From positions 496,001 through 560,000 of the forward strand of contig NZ_CANMTH010000002.1 in assembly GCF_947500765.1 (NCBI RefSeq): a stretch of DNA of 64,000 bases, read 5' to 3'. The notes beneath the pieces are model-generated. The model saw only the letters and a list, made by a program, of their open reading frames with translations, did not search any database and was not told the DNA's origin. Position 1 is the first letter of the stretch. Each line of letters opens with the position of its first letter. Position numbers and translations under genes: made by a program. Source of the stretch: an uncultured Formosa sp. (GTDB lineage Bacteria > Bacteroidota > Bacteroidia > Flavobacteriales > Flavobacteriaceae). Of this stretch, positions 18,219-25,971 are shown piece after piece.

Positions 18219-18671
18219 TTAGACGTTAAATTGGGATAAATGATGATCTAAATGTTTGTATTGCATTTTTCCCCATTGTTCGGGTGTAAAGTAACCAAAA
18301 AGTGGGTGATTAGGCCATGTTTTTACATCAGTTTTTTTAGAGAATTCTATGATGAGTTGTTCTAATCTTTCTTTTTCTGTTAAAAATTGTTGTGGTGTAG
18401 TTATTCTAAACTCCTTGGCTGTTGGTAAATTATGTTTCCAAGCCTTATTATTATACATTAAGGGTTTATATAATTTCATTATAAATTTTTGAATAAAACT
18501 AAGTTTTGTGTTTAGTTCTTCTCTTCCTAAAGCAATATTTAAAGGAACTTGACAATGTTTTAACATTTGACTAACATCCATTTTTCCCCATTGCGATTTA
18601 CTGTGCTCATCTAAAGTATTAAGCCTTTTAAGAATGGTGTTAGTAGATTTAGATTCAAATAAAGTATTCAT
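18219..18671 (-). CDS. DUF1569 domain protein (DinB-like fold)
   Basis: A 150-aa cytoplasmic protein that I recognise as DUF1569, related to the DinB/YfiT four-helix metal-binding fold. The characteristic parts are SQWGKMDVSQMLKHCQVPL near the N-terminus and HPLFGYFTPEQWGKMQYKHLDHH at the C-terminus. The two histidine-bearing helices could form a metal site, but no reaction is established for this family. It is the first gene of a two-gene operon with the PaiB-like gene. It is divergent from radC, with only 50 bases between the two start codons. Confidence 0.8.
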   Translation of the reverse strand: MNTLFESKSTNTILKRLNTLDEHSKSQWGKMDVSQMLKHCQVPLNIALGREELNTKLSFIQKFIMKLYKPLMYNNKAWKHNLPTAKEFRITTPQQFLTEKERLEQLIIEFSKKTDVKTWPNHPLFGYFTPEQWGKMQYKHLDHHLSQFNV

Positions 18672-18686
18672 AATCAGTGTTTTTAA

Positions 18687-18717
18687 TTGCGTGAGTAATT
18701 TACAATATTTATATTTA
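18687..18717 (+). promoter_or_regulatory. Candidate radC promoter
   Basis: TTG at 18687-18689, a 20-base spacer, then TATATTTA at 18710-18717, one mismatch from TAnnTTTG. The box ends 4 bases before the start codon, which suggests a very short or absent 5' leader. Confidence 0.4.
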
Positions 18718-18721
18718 TGGA

Positions 18722-19420
18722 ATGTCAGAAAAAAAGATCCCGTTTTCTATTAAAAATTGGTCGCAAGACGATCAGCCCCGAGAGAAGCTACTTTACAAGG
18801 GGCAAGCAGCTTTAAGCGATGCAGAGTTAGTTGCTATTTTAATAGGGAGTGGAAATAGGACAGAAAGTGCTGTTGCTTTAACAAAACGGATATTAGCAAG
18901 TGTCGATAATAATTTAACAGCATTGGGTAAACTTTCTATAAAGCAATTAATGACTTTTAATGGTATTGGTGAAGCAAAAGCTGTAACCATTGCAGCCGCT
19001 ATGGAATTAGGGAGAAGACGGCGAGGCGAAGAGGCTGTAAAGCAAAATAAAATAACATCTTCTGCTTCTGTATTCGAAATTATGCAACCGCTTCTTGGCG
19101 AATTGCCCCATGAAGAATTCTGGATTATCTATTTAAATAATTCAAATACCATCATACAAAAACAACAATTAAGTAAAGGTGGAATTACAGGAACATTAGT
19201 AGATGTGCGATTAACTTTAAAAATGGCTTTAGAGCTTGGTGCAACTGCGCTTATTTTTGTACATAATCATCCGTCTGGAACTTTAAAACCAAGTGTAGCC
19301 GATAAGCAAATCACTCAAAAATTAAAAACAGCAGCCTCTAGTTTAGATATTAAAGTTTTAGATCATGTTATAATAACCGAACACTCTTATTTTAGTTTTG
19401 CAGACGAAAATGAAATGTAG
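18722..19420 (+). CDS. radC: RadC family JAB-domain protein
   Basis: A 232-aa protein named after a DNA-repair phenotype that was later disputed for the E. coli protein. Its molecular role is not settled. The N-terminal half has a helix-hairpin-helix-type region (LMTFNGIGEAKAVTIAAAME). The C-terminal half is a JAB/MPN domain with a complete JAMM metal motif: H181, H183 and D194 in HNHPSG followed by ten residues to the aspartate, plus an upstream glutamate in LPHEEFW. The intact motif predicts a working metalloprotease-like or nuclease-like site. The start ATG follows immediately after a promoter-like box. The following gene begins 70 bases later. Confidence 0.93.
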   Translation: MSEKKIPFSIKNWSQDDQPREKLLYKGQAALSDAELVAILIGSGNRTESAVALTKRILASVDNNLTALGKLSIKQLMTFNGIGEAKAVTIAAAMELGRRRRGEEAVKQNKITSSASVFEIMQPLLGELPHEEFWIIYLNNSNTIIQKQQLSKGGITGTLVDVRLTLKMALELGATALIFVHNHPSGTLKPSVADKQITQKLKTAASSLDIKVLDHVIITEHSYFSFADENEM

Positions 19421-19490
19421 CTCGTATTTACTAGACTAATCGGTGTTCTTAATTGTAAAATCATTACTTTTATTACTTTAAAATCAATAT

Positions 19491-20795
19491 GTGCTTTTAG
19501 TATATACTCATAAAATAACGCCACGTATAAAATTTGCGTTTAAACATCTCTGTACCAGAATTCTTGGTATTCCAGTATCGTTTACTACAACTATCGAAAC
19601 ATTTATTGCTCACGATAGTTTAAAAATGTCGTATACGAAACAGCCTTTAGGGAAAGAGATTTTTATTCGTAGCCACGATTTGTTGTTTGAACAAGGTCTT
19701 TCAGATCCGGATTTAAATATTATGAATTGGGAGGATACTAAGTGTTTCTTTTTTAATGGCGATAAAAGCGCAATTCCATTCGATATTTTTGCAGCTTCAT
19801 TTTATTTGTTAAGTCGGTATGAAGAATATTTACCACATGTAAAAGATGAGTTTGGTAGGTATGTAGCAAAAGAAAGTTTAGCGTATAAATACAAGTTTTT
19901 AGATCAGCCAGTTGTCGATATTTGGGCCTATAAATTTAAAGCAGCTTTACAAGCACATTATCCAGATCATCAATTTAAAGACCGATCTTATAGTATAAAA
20001 CCTATAATAGATGTGCCTTCGCCTTACGATTTTAGATTAAAAGGGTTAATGCGCAATTTAGGGGGAACTTTTAAAGATTTGTTTGCGCTTAGGTTTAAAA
20101 AGTTTTATTATCGCTATATGGTGTTATTTGGACTTAAACGCGATCCTCATGATACCTTTAAATACATATTAAACAAGCAGAAACAAACGAAGTATAAATT
20201 TCATTTTTTCTTTTTAATAGGCGATTACTCTACTTACGATAAGGGAATTAGTGTGCACCGAAAAGATTTTGTGTCTTTAATTAAATCGGTAGCAGATTAC
20301 TGTAAAGTAGGTTTAAAAGTATCTTATTTTGCTATAGAGGATAAAGCCGTGCTAAAGGAAGAACAACAACGTATGGAAAGCATTATAAATACGTCTTTGG
20401 TAGAATCTCGAAATTCTTTTTCTAAATTAAATTTGCCTGATTTATATCGTAATTTAGTTGAATTAGAAGTACAAGAAGATTATACTATGGGATATGTAAA
20501 CGAACTTGGTTTTAGAGCAGGAACGTGTACTCCATTTTTCTTTTACGATTTAGACTACGAAGTGCAAACGCCATTACGTATAAACCCTTATCACGTTATA
20601 GATTCTGCGTTATTAAAATATACGTCTTTATTAGACAAAAAGGAATCACTACAAAATATAATTAATCAAGTGAAACAAGTAAATGGAGAATTTGTTCCCG
20701 TATTTCACAATTATACATTTAGTGGTCATGGCCGGTGGAAAGGTTTTAAAGCATTATTCAATCTTATTTTAGACTCTACAGAACATGACAAATAA
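19491..20795 (+). CDS. Polysaccharide-deacetylase-like protein (DUF7033 type), probably degenerate
   Basis: A 434-aa protein of the flavobacterial DUF7033/NodB-like family, starting at GTG. The only nearby ATG, at 19489, is in another frame and hits a stop after three codons. The N-terminal third resembles the DUF7033 module (LLVYTHKITPRIKF, DIFAASFYLLSRYEEYL). The C-terminal part has the deacetylase barrel layout (FHFFFLIGDYSTYDKG, FRAGTCTPFFFYDL, FVPVFHNYTFSGHGRWKG). The canonical metal motifs are weak. The position of TFDDG is occupied by PIIDVPSPYDF, and no HxxxH or HxxxxH follows. Catalysis may therefore be lost, or the family may use different ligands. It overlaps the next gene by 11 bases, so the two are co-translated. 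A role in surface polysaccharide is inferred from the fold only. Confidence 0.7.
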   Translation: MLLVYTHKITPRIKFAFKHLCTRILGIPVSFTTTIETFIAHDSLKMSYTKQPLGKEIFIRSHDLLFEQGLSDPDLNIMNWEDTKCFFFNGDKSAIPFDIFAASFYLLSRYEEYLPHVKDEFGRYVAKESLAYKYKFLDQPVVDIWAYKFKAALQAHYPDHQFKDRSYSIKPIIDVPSPYDFRLKGLMRNLGGTFKDLFALRFKKFYYRYMVLFGLKRDPHDTFKYILNKQKQTKYKFHFFFLIGDYSTYDKGISVHRKDFVSLIKSVADYCKVGLKVSYFAIEDKAVLKEEQQRMESIINTSLVESRNSFSKLNLPDLYRNLVELEVQEDYTMGYVNELGFRAGTCTPFFFYDLDYEVQTPLRINPYHVIDSALLKYTSLLDKKESLQNIINQVKQVNGEFVPVFHNYTFSGHGRWKGFKALFNLILDSTEHDK

Positions 20796-21471
20796 TATAA
20801 AAGATGTGTTTTTCGATTTAGATCACACACTTTGGGATTTCGAAAAAAATTCAGCATTAACATTTCAAAAAATATTTGAAGTCAATCAATTACAAATTGA
20901 TTTAGACGTATTTTTAAATGCATATATTCCTATAAATGAAGATTATTGGAAACGTTTTAGAACCGGAGAAGTCGATAAAGAAGCGCTGCGCTTTGGACGA
21001 TTGAATGATACTTTTGAATATTTAAAAACTCCAGTTAAGGCAGATTTAATTTATAAATTGTCTGATGATTATCTGGCTTATTTATCATCATTTAATCATT
21101 TGTTTCCAGATACTACTTTGGTGTTAGGCTATTTGCAAACTAAGTATAATCTGCATATTATTACAAATGGATTCGATGAGGTTCAGTATTCAAAATTAAC
21201 AGGCTCTAATATAAATCAATATTTTAAAACGGTTACAAATTCAGAAGAAGCAGGAGTAAAAAAACCGCATCCAGATATTTTTAAATATGCTTTGCAAAAA
21301 GCAAATGCAGAGGTAAATACAAGTGTAATGATTGGAGATAATTTAGAAGCAGACATTCTTGGCGCTATAAATGTTGGTTTTAAAGCAATTTATTTTAATG
21401 AAACGCCGTTAACAACGTATCCAGAAATTACTCAAATTGACAAATTAATTGAATTAAAAAACTTTTTATAA
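20785..21471 (+). CDS. YjjG-type HAD nucleotidase
   Basis: A 228-aa HAD-superfamily phosphatase of the YjjG (noncanonical pyrimidine nucleotide 5'-nucleotidase) subfamily, which would dephosphorylate nucleotides and possibly clean damaged pyrimidine nucleotides. The motifs are complete: nucleophile motif DLDHT (D11, D13), motif II IITNG, motif III lysine in GVKKPHPDIF, and motif IV IGDNLEADILGA. The cap domain between motifs I and II is helical. The start overlaps the end of the deacetylase-like gene by 11 bases, which suggests translational coupling. Confidence 0.88.
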   Translation: MTNNIKDVFFDLDHTLWDFEKNSALTFQKIFEVNQLQIDLDVFLNAYIPINEDYWKRFRTGEVDKEALRFGRLNDTFEYLKTPVKADLIYKLSDDYLAYLSSFNHLFPDTTLVLGYLQTKYNLHIITNGFDEVQYSKLTGSNINQYFKTVTNSEEAGVKKPHPDIFKYALQKANAEVNTSVMIGDNLEADILGAINVGFKAIYFNETPLTTYPEITQIDKLIELKNFL

Positions 21472-21504
21472 AACTTAATTACCTTTACACAAATTATTAT
21501 ACTC

Positions 21505-22230
21505 ATGAGAAAATTATTTTTATTGTTATTTATAAGTGTGTGTTTTAGCTCTATTGCTCAAACAAATTTAAATACTTATAAATATGTGATTGTTCCTGAA
21601 ACTTTCGATTTTTTAAAGAAACCAGATCTTTATCAAATGAATGCTTTAACCCAGTTTCTATTAAATAAAGAAGGGTTTATAGCAGTTATGGAATCTGATA
21701 CTATGCCAGAAGATTTAAATGCAAATGGGTGTTTAGCGTTGCGTGCCGATGTTGTTAACGAATCGAGTTTGTTTACTACTAAAATAAAAGTACTATTAAA
21801 AGATTGTAAAAATACTGTTATTTATGAAACAGCTTTAGGAGCAACAAAAGAGAAGGACTATAAAAAAGCTTATCAAACAGCATTAAGAGAAGCTTTTAAA
21901 TCTTTTGAAACTGTAAATTATAAATATCAACCTAATACGCCAACAACAGTTTCTGTTCCTGTTGCGCCAGCACCAGCCGTAACGTCTAATACTGTGTCTG
22001 AAACGGTAGCTCCTGTTTCAGGTGTTTTATATGCACAAGCAATTTCTAACGGCTATCAATTGGTAGATAGTACTCCTAAAATAGTTTATACTCTAAAAAA
22101 AACAAACATGGAAGATGTGTTTTTTGTTGTAGGAAAACAAGCAACTGTTCGTAAAACAGGAGATAAATGGGTTATCGAATTTTATGAAGGGGATACTCTA
22201 AAAGAAGAAGTCCTTAACGTGAAATTTTAA
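21505..22230 (+). CDS. Exported protein of unknown function
   Basis: A 241-aa protein I do not recognise. It has a signal peptide (MRKLFLLLFISVCFSSIAQ). A globular domain of about 120 residues follows (YKYVIVPETFDFLKK, then LTQFLLNKEGFIAVM and an LKDCKNTVIYETALG segment). A Pro/Val/Thr-rich linker lies at about 148-172, and a small C-terminal beta-rich domain ends in WVIEFYEGDTLKEEVL. The residues after the signal peptide carry no lipobox, so a soluble periplasmic protein is inferred. It starts 33 bases after the nucleotidase, with a TACCTTTA -7-like box at 21480-21487, so it may be transcribed separately. The linker suggests two folded parts. Confidence 0.7.
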   Translation: MRKLFLLLFISVCFSSIAQTNLNTYKYVIVPETFDFLKKPDLYQMNALTQFLLNKEGFIAVMESDTMPEDLNANGCLALRADVVNESSLFTTKIKVLLKDCKNTVIYETALGATKEKDYKKAYQTALREAFKSFETVNYKYQPNTPTTVSVPVAPAPAVTSNTVSETVAPVSGVLYAQAISNGYQLVDSTPKIVYTLKKTNMEDVFFVVGKQATVRKTGDKWVIEFYEGDTLKEEVLNVKF

Positions 22231-22244
22231 ACGCAAAATTAAAT

Positions 22245-23522
22245 TTAATAACCATATTTAGCTTTCCAACGTTGCTTTAAAAAGTTGCGATCAGATTGCT
22301 CTCTAGCATTAGCACCAGGCTCATACAGCTTGGTGTTTTTTATTTCGTCTGGTAAGAACTCTTGTTCTGCAAAGTTGTTTTCATAGCTGTGGGCGTATTT
22401 ATAGTCTTCACCATAACCTAATTCCTTCATTAATTTGGTAGGTGCATTTCTAATATGTAATGGGACAGATAAATCGCCAGTAGCTCTAACTAATTGCTGG
22501 GCTTTACCAATAGCTTCGTAAGCCGAATTACTTTTTGCCGAACATGCTAAATAGGTTGTACATTGACTTAATGTAATTCTAGATTCTGGATAGCCAATTG
22601 CAGATACTGCCTGAAAGGTGTTATTTGCTATCACTAAAGCGGTAGGATTTGCATTACCAATATCTTCACTAGCTAAAATTAAAAGTCGGCGTGCAATAAA
22701 TTTTACATCTTCACCACCTTCAATCATTCGGGCTAAGTAATATACAGCTGCATTGGGATCGCTCCCACGTATAGATTTAATAAAAGCAGAAATAATATCG
22801 TAATGTTGTTCGCCAGTCTTATCGTAACGAACCGTATTGTTCTGTACTTTTTCAAGTACAATCTCGTCTGTAATTATAATTTCTTCACTTTCAAAAGTAT
22901 TTACTAACAGTTCAAAGATGTTTAGTAATTTTCTTCCATCTCCTCCAGAAAGACGTAATAAAGCAGATGTTTCTTTTAGTTTAATGTCTTTTCCTATCAA
23001 GAAGCTGTCTTTCTCTATTGCACGATGTAAGAGCTGCTCTAAATCGGTTTTGTCAAATGCATTTAAAACATAAACTTGACAGCGAGAGAGTAGGGCAGGG
23101 ATAACCTCAAAACTTGGGTTTTCTGTTGTTGCACCTATTAGAGTTACCCAACCTTTTTCTACAGCTTGTAGTAGTGAATCTTGTTGCGATTTACTAAATC
23201 TATGAATTTCATCTATAAAAAGAATCGGATTTTTAGTTGTAAATAAACCTCCACTTTGTTTAGCCTTATCGATCACTTCACGAATATCTTTCACACCGGA
23301 ATTTATGGCACTTAAAGTGTAAAATGGTCTGCCGGATTGTGTCGCTACAATATTAGCTAAAGTGGTTTTTCCTGTGCCTGGAGGTCCCCAAAATATCATA
23401 GATGAGATTAAGCCTTGTTTTAATTGTATCCGCAATGGGCCATGTGGTCCTACAAGGTGAGTTTGGCTAATATAGTCGTCTAAAGTTTCAGGACGTAAAC
23501 GTTCTGCTAAAGGTTCGTTCAT
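22245..23522 (-). CDS. rarA: Replication-associated recombination protein A (MgsA/RarA AAA+ ATPase)
   Basis: A 425-aa cytoplasmic clamp-loader-like ATPase acting at stalled replication forks. Walker A is GPPGTGKTT at about 46-54 and Walker B is FIDEIH at about 102-107. The sensor-1 segment is [11 protein letters not shown]. The C-terminal tetramerisation part carries [22 protein letters not shown] and [16 protein letters not shown], which are diagnostic for the family. It is convergent with the unknown exported gene (14 bases between the stops) and divergent from the rhomboid gene. A TAATTTTA box at 23527-23534 on its own strand ends 4-5 bases before the start codon. Confidence 0.93.
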   Translation of the reverse strand: MNEPLAERLRPETLDDYISQTHLVGPHGPLRIQLKQGLISSMIFWGPPGTGKTTLANIVATQSGRPFYTLSAINSGVKDIREVIDKAKQSGGLFTTKNPILFIDEIHRFSKSQQDSLLQAVEKGWVTLIGATTENPSFEVIPALLSRCQVYVLNAFDKTDLEQLLHRAIEKDSFLIGKDIKLKETSALLRLSGGDGRKLLNIFELLVNTFESEEIIITDEIVLEKVQNNTVRYDKTGEQHYDIISAFIKSIRGSDPNAAVYYLARMIEGGEDVKFIARRLLILASEDIGNANPTALVIANNTFQAVSAIGYPESRITLSQCTTYLACSAKSNSAYEAIGKAQQLVRATGDLSVPLHIRNAPTKLMKELGYGEDYKYAHSYENNFAEQEFLPDEIKNTKLYEPGANAREQSDRNFLKQRWKAKYGY

Positions 23523-23630
23523 GTTGTAAAATTACTTATTTTTTCATGTTTTAAAATGTTTACCGCCTGACATTTTATCATTAGTAGTGAAAATGGTTTA
23601 CAATTTGATTATTTTAATGAAATTCAATTT

Positions 23631-24395
23631 ATGAAACAACACGACCATTTTAAATTTTCTAACGGGGTTCTTGCATATCCGTTAGTATTCGTGTTAATAC
23701 TTTGGTATGTGTATTGGTTTGAAGTTGAAACTAATATTTTCTTTAATGCACACGGTATCTATCCGCGAACTTTAGCTGGTTTACAGGGGATAATTTTTAG
23801 TCCGTTTATTCATTCTGGAATTTCACATTTATATCATAACTCCATTCCTTTATTTGTTTTAAGTGTTGCTCTGTTTTATTTTTATAGACCAATTGCGTGG
23901 AAGGTTTTAGGGTATGGTATTTTGTTATCGGGTTTTTTAACATGGTGTATTGGTAGGCCGTCTTACCATATTGGAGCGAGTGGTTTAATTTACGTTTTGG
24001 TTAGTTTTATTTTTTTTAAAGGTGTTTTTGCAAAACATTATAGATTGATTGCACTGTCGCTTTTAGTCGTGTTTTTGTACGGAAGTATGATTTGGTATGT
24101 TCTGCCTGTAGAGGAAGGGATTTCGTGGGAAGGACATTTGGCAGGTTTAATTACAGGTTTGTTTTTTGCAATGATTTTTAAGAAAGAAATAGCTAAACCA
24201 AAACAGTTTGCTTGGGAAAAAGATGATTATAATGAAGCAGATGATGAATTCTTAAAACATTTTGATGCTGATGGAAATTTCATAGAATACAAGCCAGAAG
24301 AGGAGGTCGAAGACGAGTCTCTCGATGATCCTTCAACAGTTTATATTTATGTTTTTAAAGCGAATAAAGAAGATGATAAATTAGATGAAATGTAA
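23631..24395 (+). CDS. Rhomboid family intramembrane serine protease
   Basis: A 254-aa multispanning membrane protease. Six or so hydrophobic segments lie between residues 14 and 182. The catalytic serine is in GASG (S117) and the catalytic histidine is in WEGHLAGL (H169). The HLYHN element near residues 66-70 corresponds to the conserved HxxxN of loop or helix 2. The acidic C-terminal tail of about 70 residues is cytoplasmic by inference. Substrates are unknown. It stands alone between rarA (divergent) and the first SusCD unit (convergent). The hairpin that follows terminates the opposite strand. Confidence 0.9.
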   Translation: MKQHDHFKFSNGVLAYPLVFVLILWYVYWFEVETNIFFNAHGIYPRTLAGLQGIIFSPFIHSGISHLYHNSIPLFVLSVALFYFYRPIAWKVLGYGILLSGFLTWCIGRPSYHIGASGLIYVLVSFIFFKGVFAKHYRLIALSLLVVFLYGSMIWYVLPVEEGISWEGHLAGLITGLFFAMIFKKEIAKPKQFAWEKDDYNEADDEFLKHFDADGNFIEYKPEEEVEDESLDDPSTVYIYVFKANKEDDKLDEM

Positions 24396-24411
24396 TACAG
24401 TTTAGTGTAAT

Positions 24412-24444
24412 AAAAAACAAGACTGCTTAATAAAAGCAGTCTTG
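24412..24444 (-). terminator. Intrinsic terminator of SusCD unit 1
   Basis: The arms CAAGACTGCTT and AAGCAGTCTTG flank a 5-base loop and are followed on the minus strand by TTTTTT. It lies 140 bases beyond the susD stop. The spacer between has only a short inverted repeat. There is no T run on the plus side, so the rhomboid gene probably has no terminator of its own here. Confidence 0.75.
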
Positions 24445-24585
24445 CAAGAGACTAATTACATAAATAATTAAAAATTACTTTATGTTGAACTTTAGTGTGA
24501 TATTACTAAGTTCTCCCACGTATTAGAAGTCTTAATAAACTTCTTAAAGTAAGTGGTTTTGTAAGGATGGATTATTTTTATTTTG

Positions 24586-25965
24586 TTAATAACCATCGTT
24601 TTGCACCATATTAGAGTTGGTGTCTATATCGTTTTGAGGAATAGGAAAAGCCAGACGATAATCTCCATAACTAATTGTAGATGTAAAGTTTTGTTGTAAA
24701 GATGTTTTTTCAATGTCTTGACCAGTACGCATAAGATCATCAAATCTAAAACCTTCAAACATTAACTCTTTACGGCGCTCGTCTAAAATAGCGTCTTTGG
24801 TTATAGTTGTTAAGCCAGCTAAACCTCTGTTAGTTCTTAGTGAGTTTAATTCGCTTAAACCTCCTCCTGTAGATTCGTATAACGCTTCTGCATAATTTAA
24901 AATAATCTCTTCGTAACGAATAACAGGTACGTTATCAGATCCATTAATATCTGGGTATTTGTATAGATTACGTAATAAAGTGCCTTCGTAACCTAATATA
25001 TCAGCTCTTACATCGCCGTCTTCAAAAATATCGATTACCTCGTCTAATACTTGTATGTCTCCATAACTACCACTATCTCCAAGTCTGTAAATAAAACCTA
25101 GACTGTTACTGCTTAAGTTATCTGAGCTGGTGTAAGCAAGTTCGAAAATTGAATTTTGCTGACTTCCGGCAGACCAAGAGCTTACAAAGCTGTCTGCAGA
25201 GACCATACTATATAAACCGGAGTTAATAACGGCTTCAGAAGCAGCGATTGCATCATCCCACATTTCAAAATAAATAGCAACTCTAGATTCTATAGCTTTA
25301 GCAGAATATTTAGACATTGTTATTTTTGTAGAATCGTAATAATCATCACTCATCATATCAAAAGCAGTTTGTAGGTCTGCCATAATAGCTGTAACATTTT
25401 CTGTATAAGTCGATCTGCGTGGGTATAAATCTTCTCCTTTATATTCTGTTACGTAAGGTATTCCTAAAGTTCCTCCAGTATTCATTTGGCCATATTGTTT
25501 CAATAAGTCAAAGTGAACTAATGCTCTTAAGGCATAGGCTTGCCCTTGGATATGATAACCTTCTTCTAATTCGCTAGTATCTGTAGCTAAGGAAGTAACG
25601 TCTTGAGCTATAATTACGTTTGCAATAGAGATGGCTTCATAAGCTTCATCGTAAAAGAATCCTGTATTTGCATTATAAGCAAACGAGGCTTCTGTTGTGA
25701 AACGTCCAGAGTTACCATTAGAAAAACAGTTGTCTGTTCTAACCTCATTATTTATAATATAATCTCTACCGTAATATCCGCTTTCTGTTAAGTATTCGTA
25801 GGCACCTAACATTAATCCCGAAATATTATTTATTGAGTTTATACCATCTTCAACCGATTTGTTTTGTTCTAGAGAAGGGTCTAAATCTTCGGTAGTACAT
25901 GAGCCTATAGTAAGCACTAAGGTTGCTGCCACTAGAATTCTATATATGTGTTTTATGTTTTTCAT
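24586..25965 (-). CDS. SusD/RagB family outer-membrane lipoprotein, unit 1
   Basis: A surface-exposed nutrient-binding lipoprotein that caps its SusC partner and hands it ligand. The protein is 459 aa. The signal peptide ends in a lipobox (VLTIGSC), followed by the acidic TTEDLDP stretch typical of surface export in Bacteroidota. TPR-like helices (YALRALVHFDLLKQYG) and the C-terminal RagB region with NYAEALYES and the family ending EERR-like DERRKELMFEGFRFDDLMRTG are visible. The frame can be extended by two codons to a TTG, but the ATG at 25965 is the natural start and leaves 6 bases after susC. It is smaller than the unit 2 SusD, and the ligand cannot be predicted. Confidence 0.92.
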   Translation of the reverse strand: MKNIKHIYRILVAATLVLTIGSCTTEDLDPSLEQNKSVEDGINSINNISGLMLGAYEYLTESGYYGRDYIINNEVRTDNCFSNGNSGRFTTEASFAYNANTGFFYDEAYEAISIANVIIAQDVTSLATDTSELEEGYHIQGQAYALRALVHFDLLKQYGQMNTGGTLGIPYVTEYKGEDLYPRRSTYTENVTAIMADLQTAFDMMSDDYYDSTKITMSKYSAKAIESRVAIYFEMWDDAIAASEAVINSGLYSMVSADSFVSSWSAGSQQNSIFELAYTSSDNLSSNSLGFIYRLGDSGSYGDIQVLDEVIDIFEDGDVRADILGYEGTLLRNLYKYPDINGSDNVPVIRYEEIILNYAEALYESTGGGLSELNSLRTNRGLAGLTTITKDAILDERRKELMFEGFRFDDLMRTGQDIEKTSLQQNFTSTISYGDYRLAFPIPQNDIDTNSNMVQNDGY

Positions 25966-25971
25966 AGTCAA

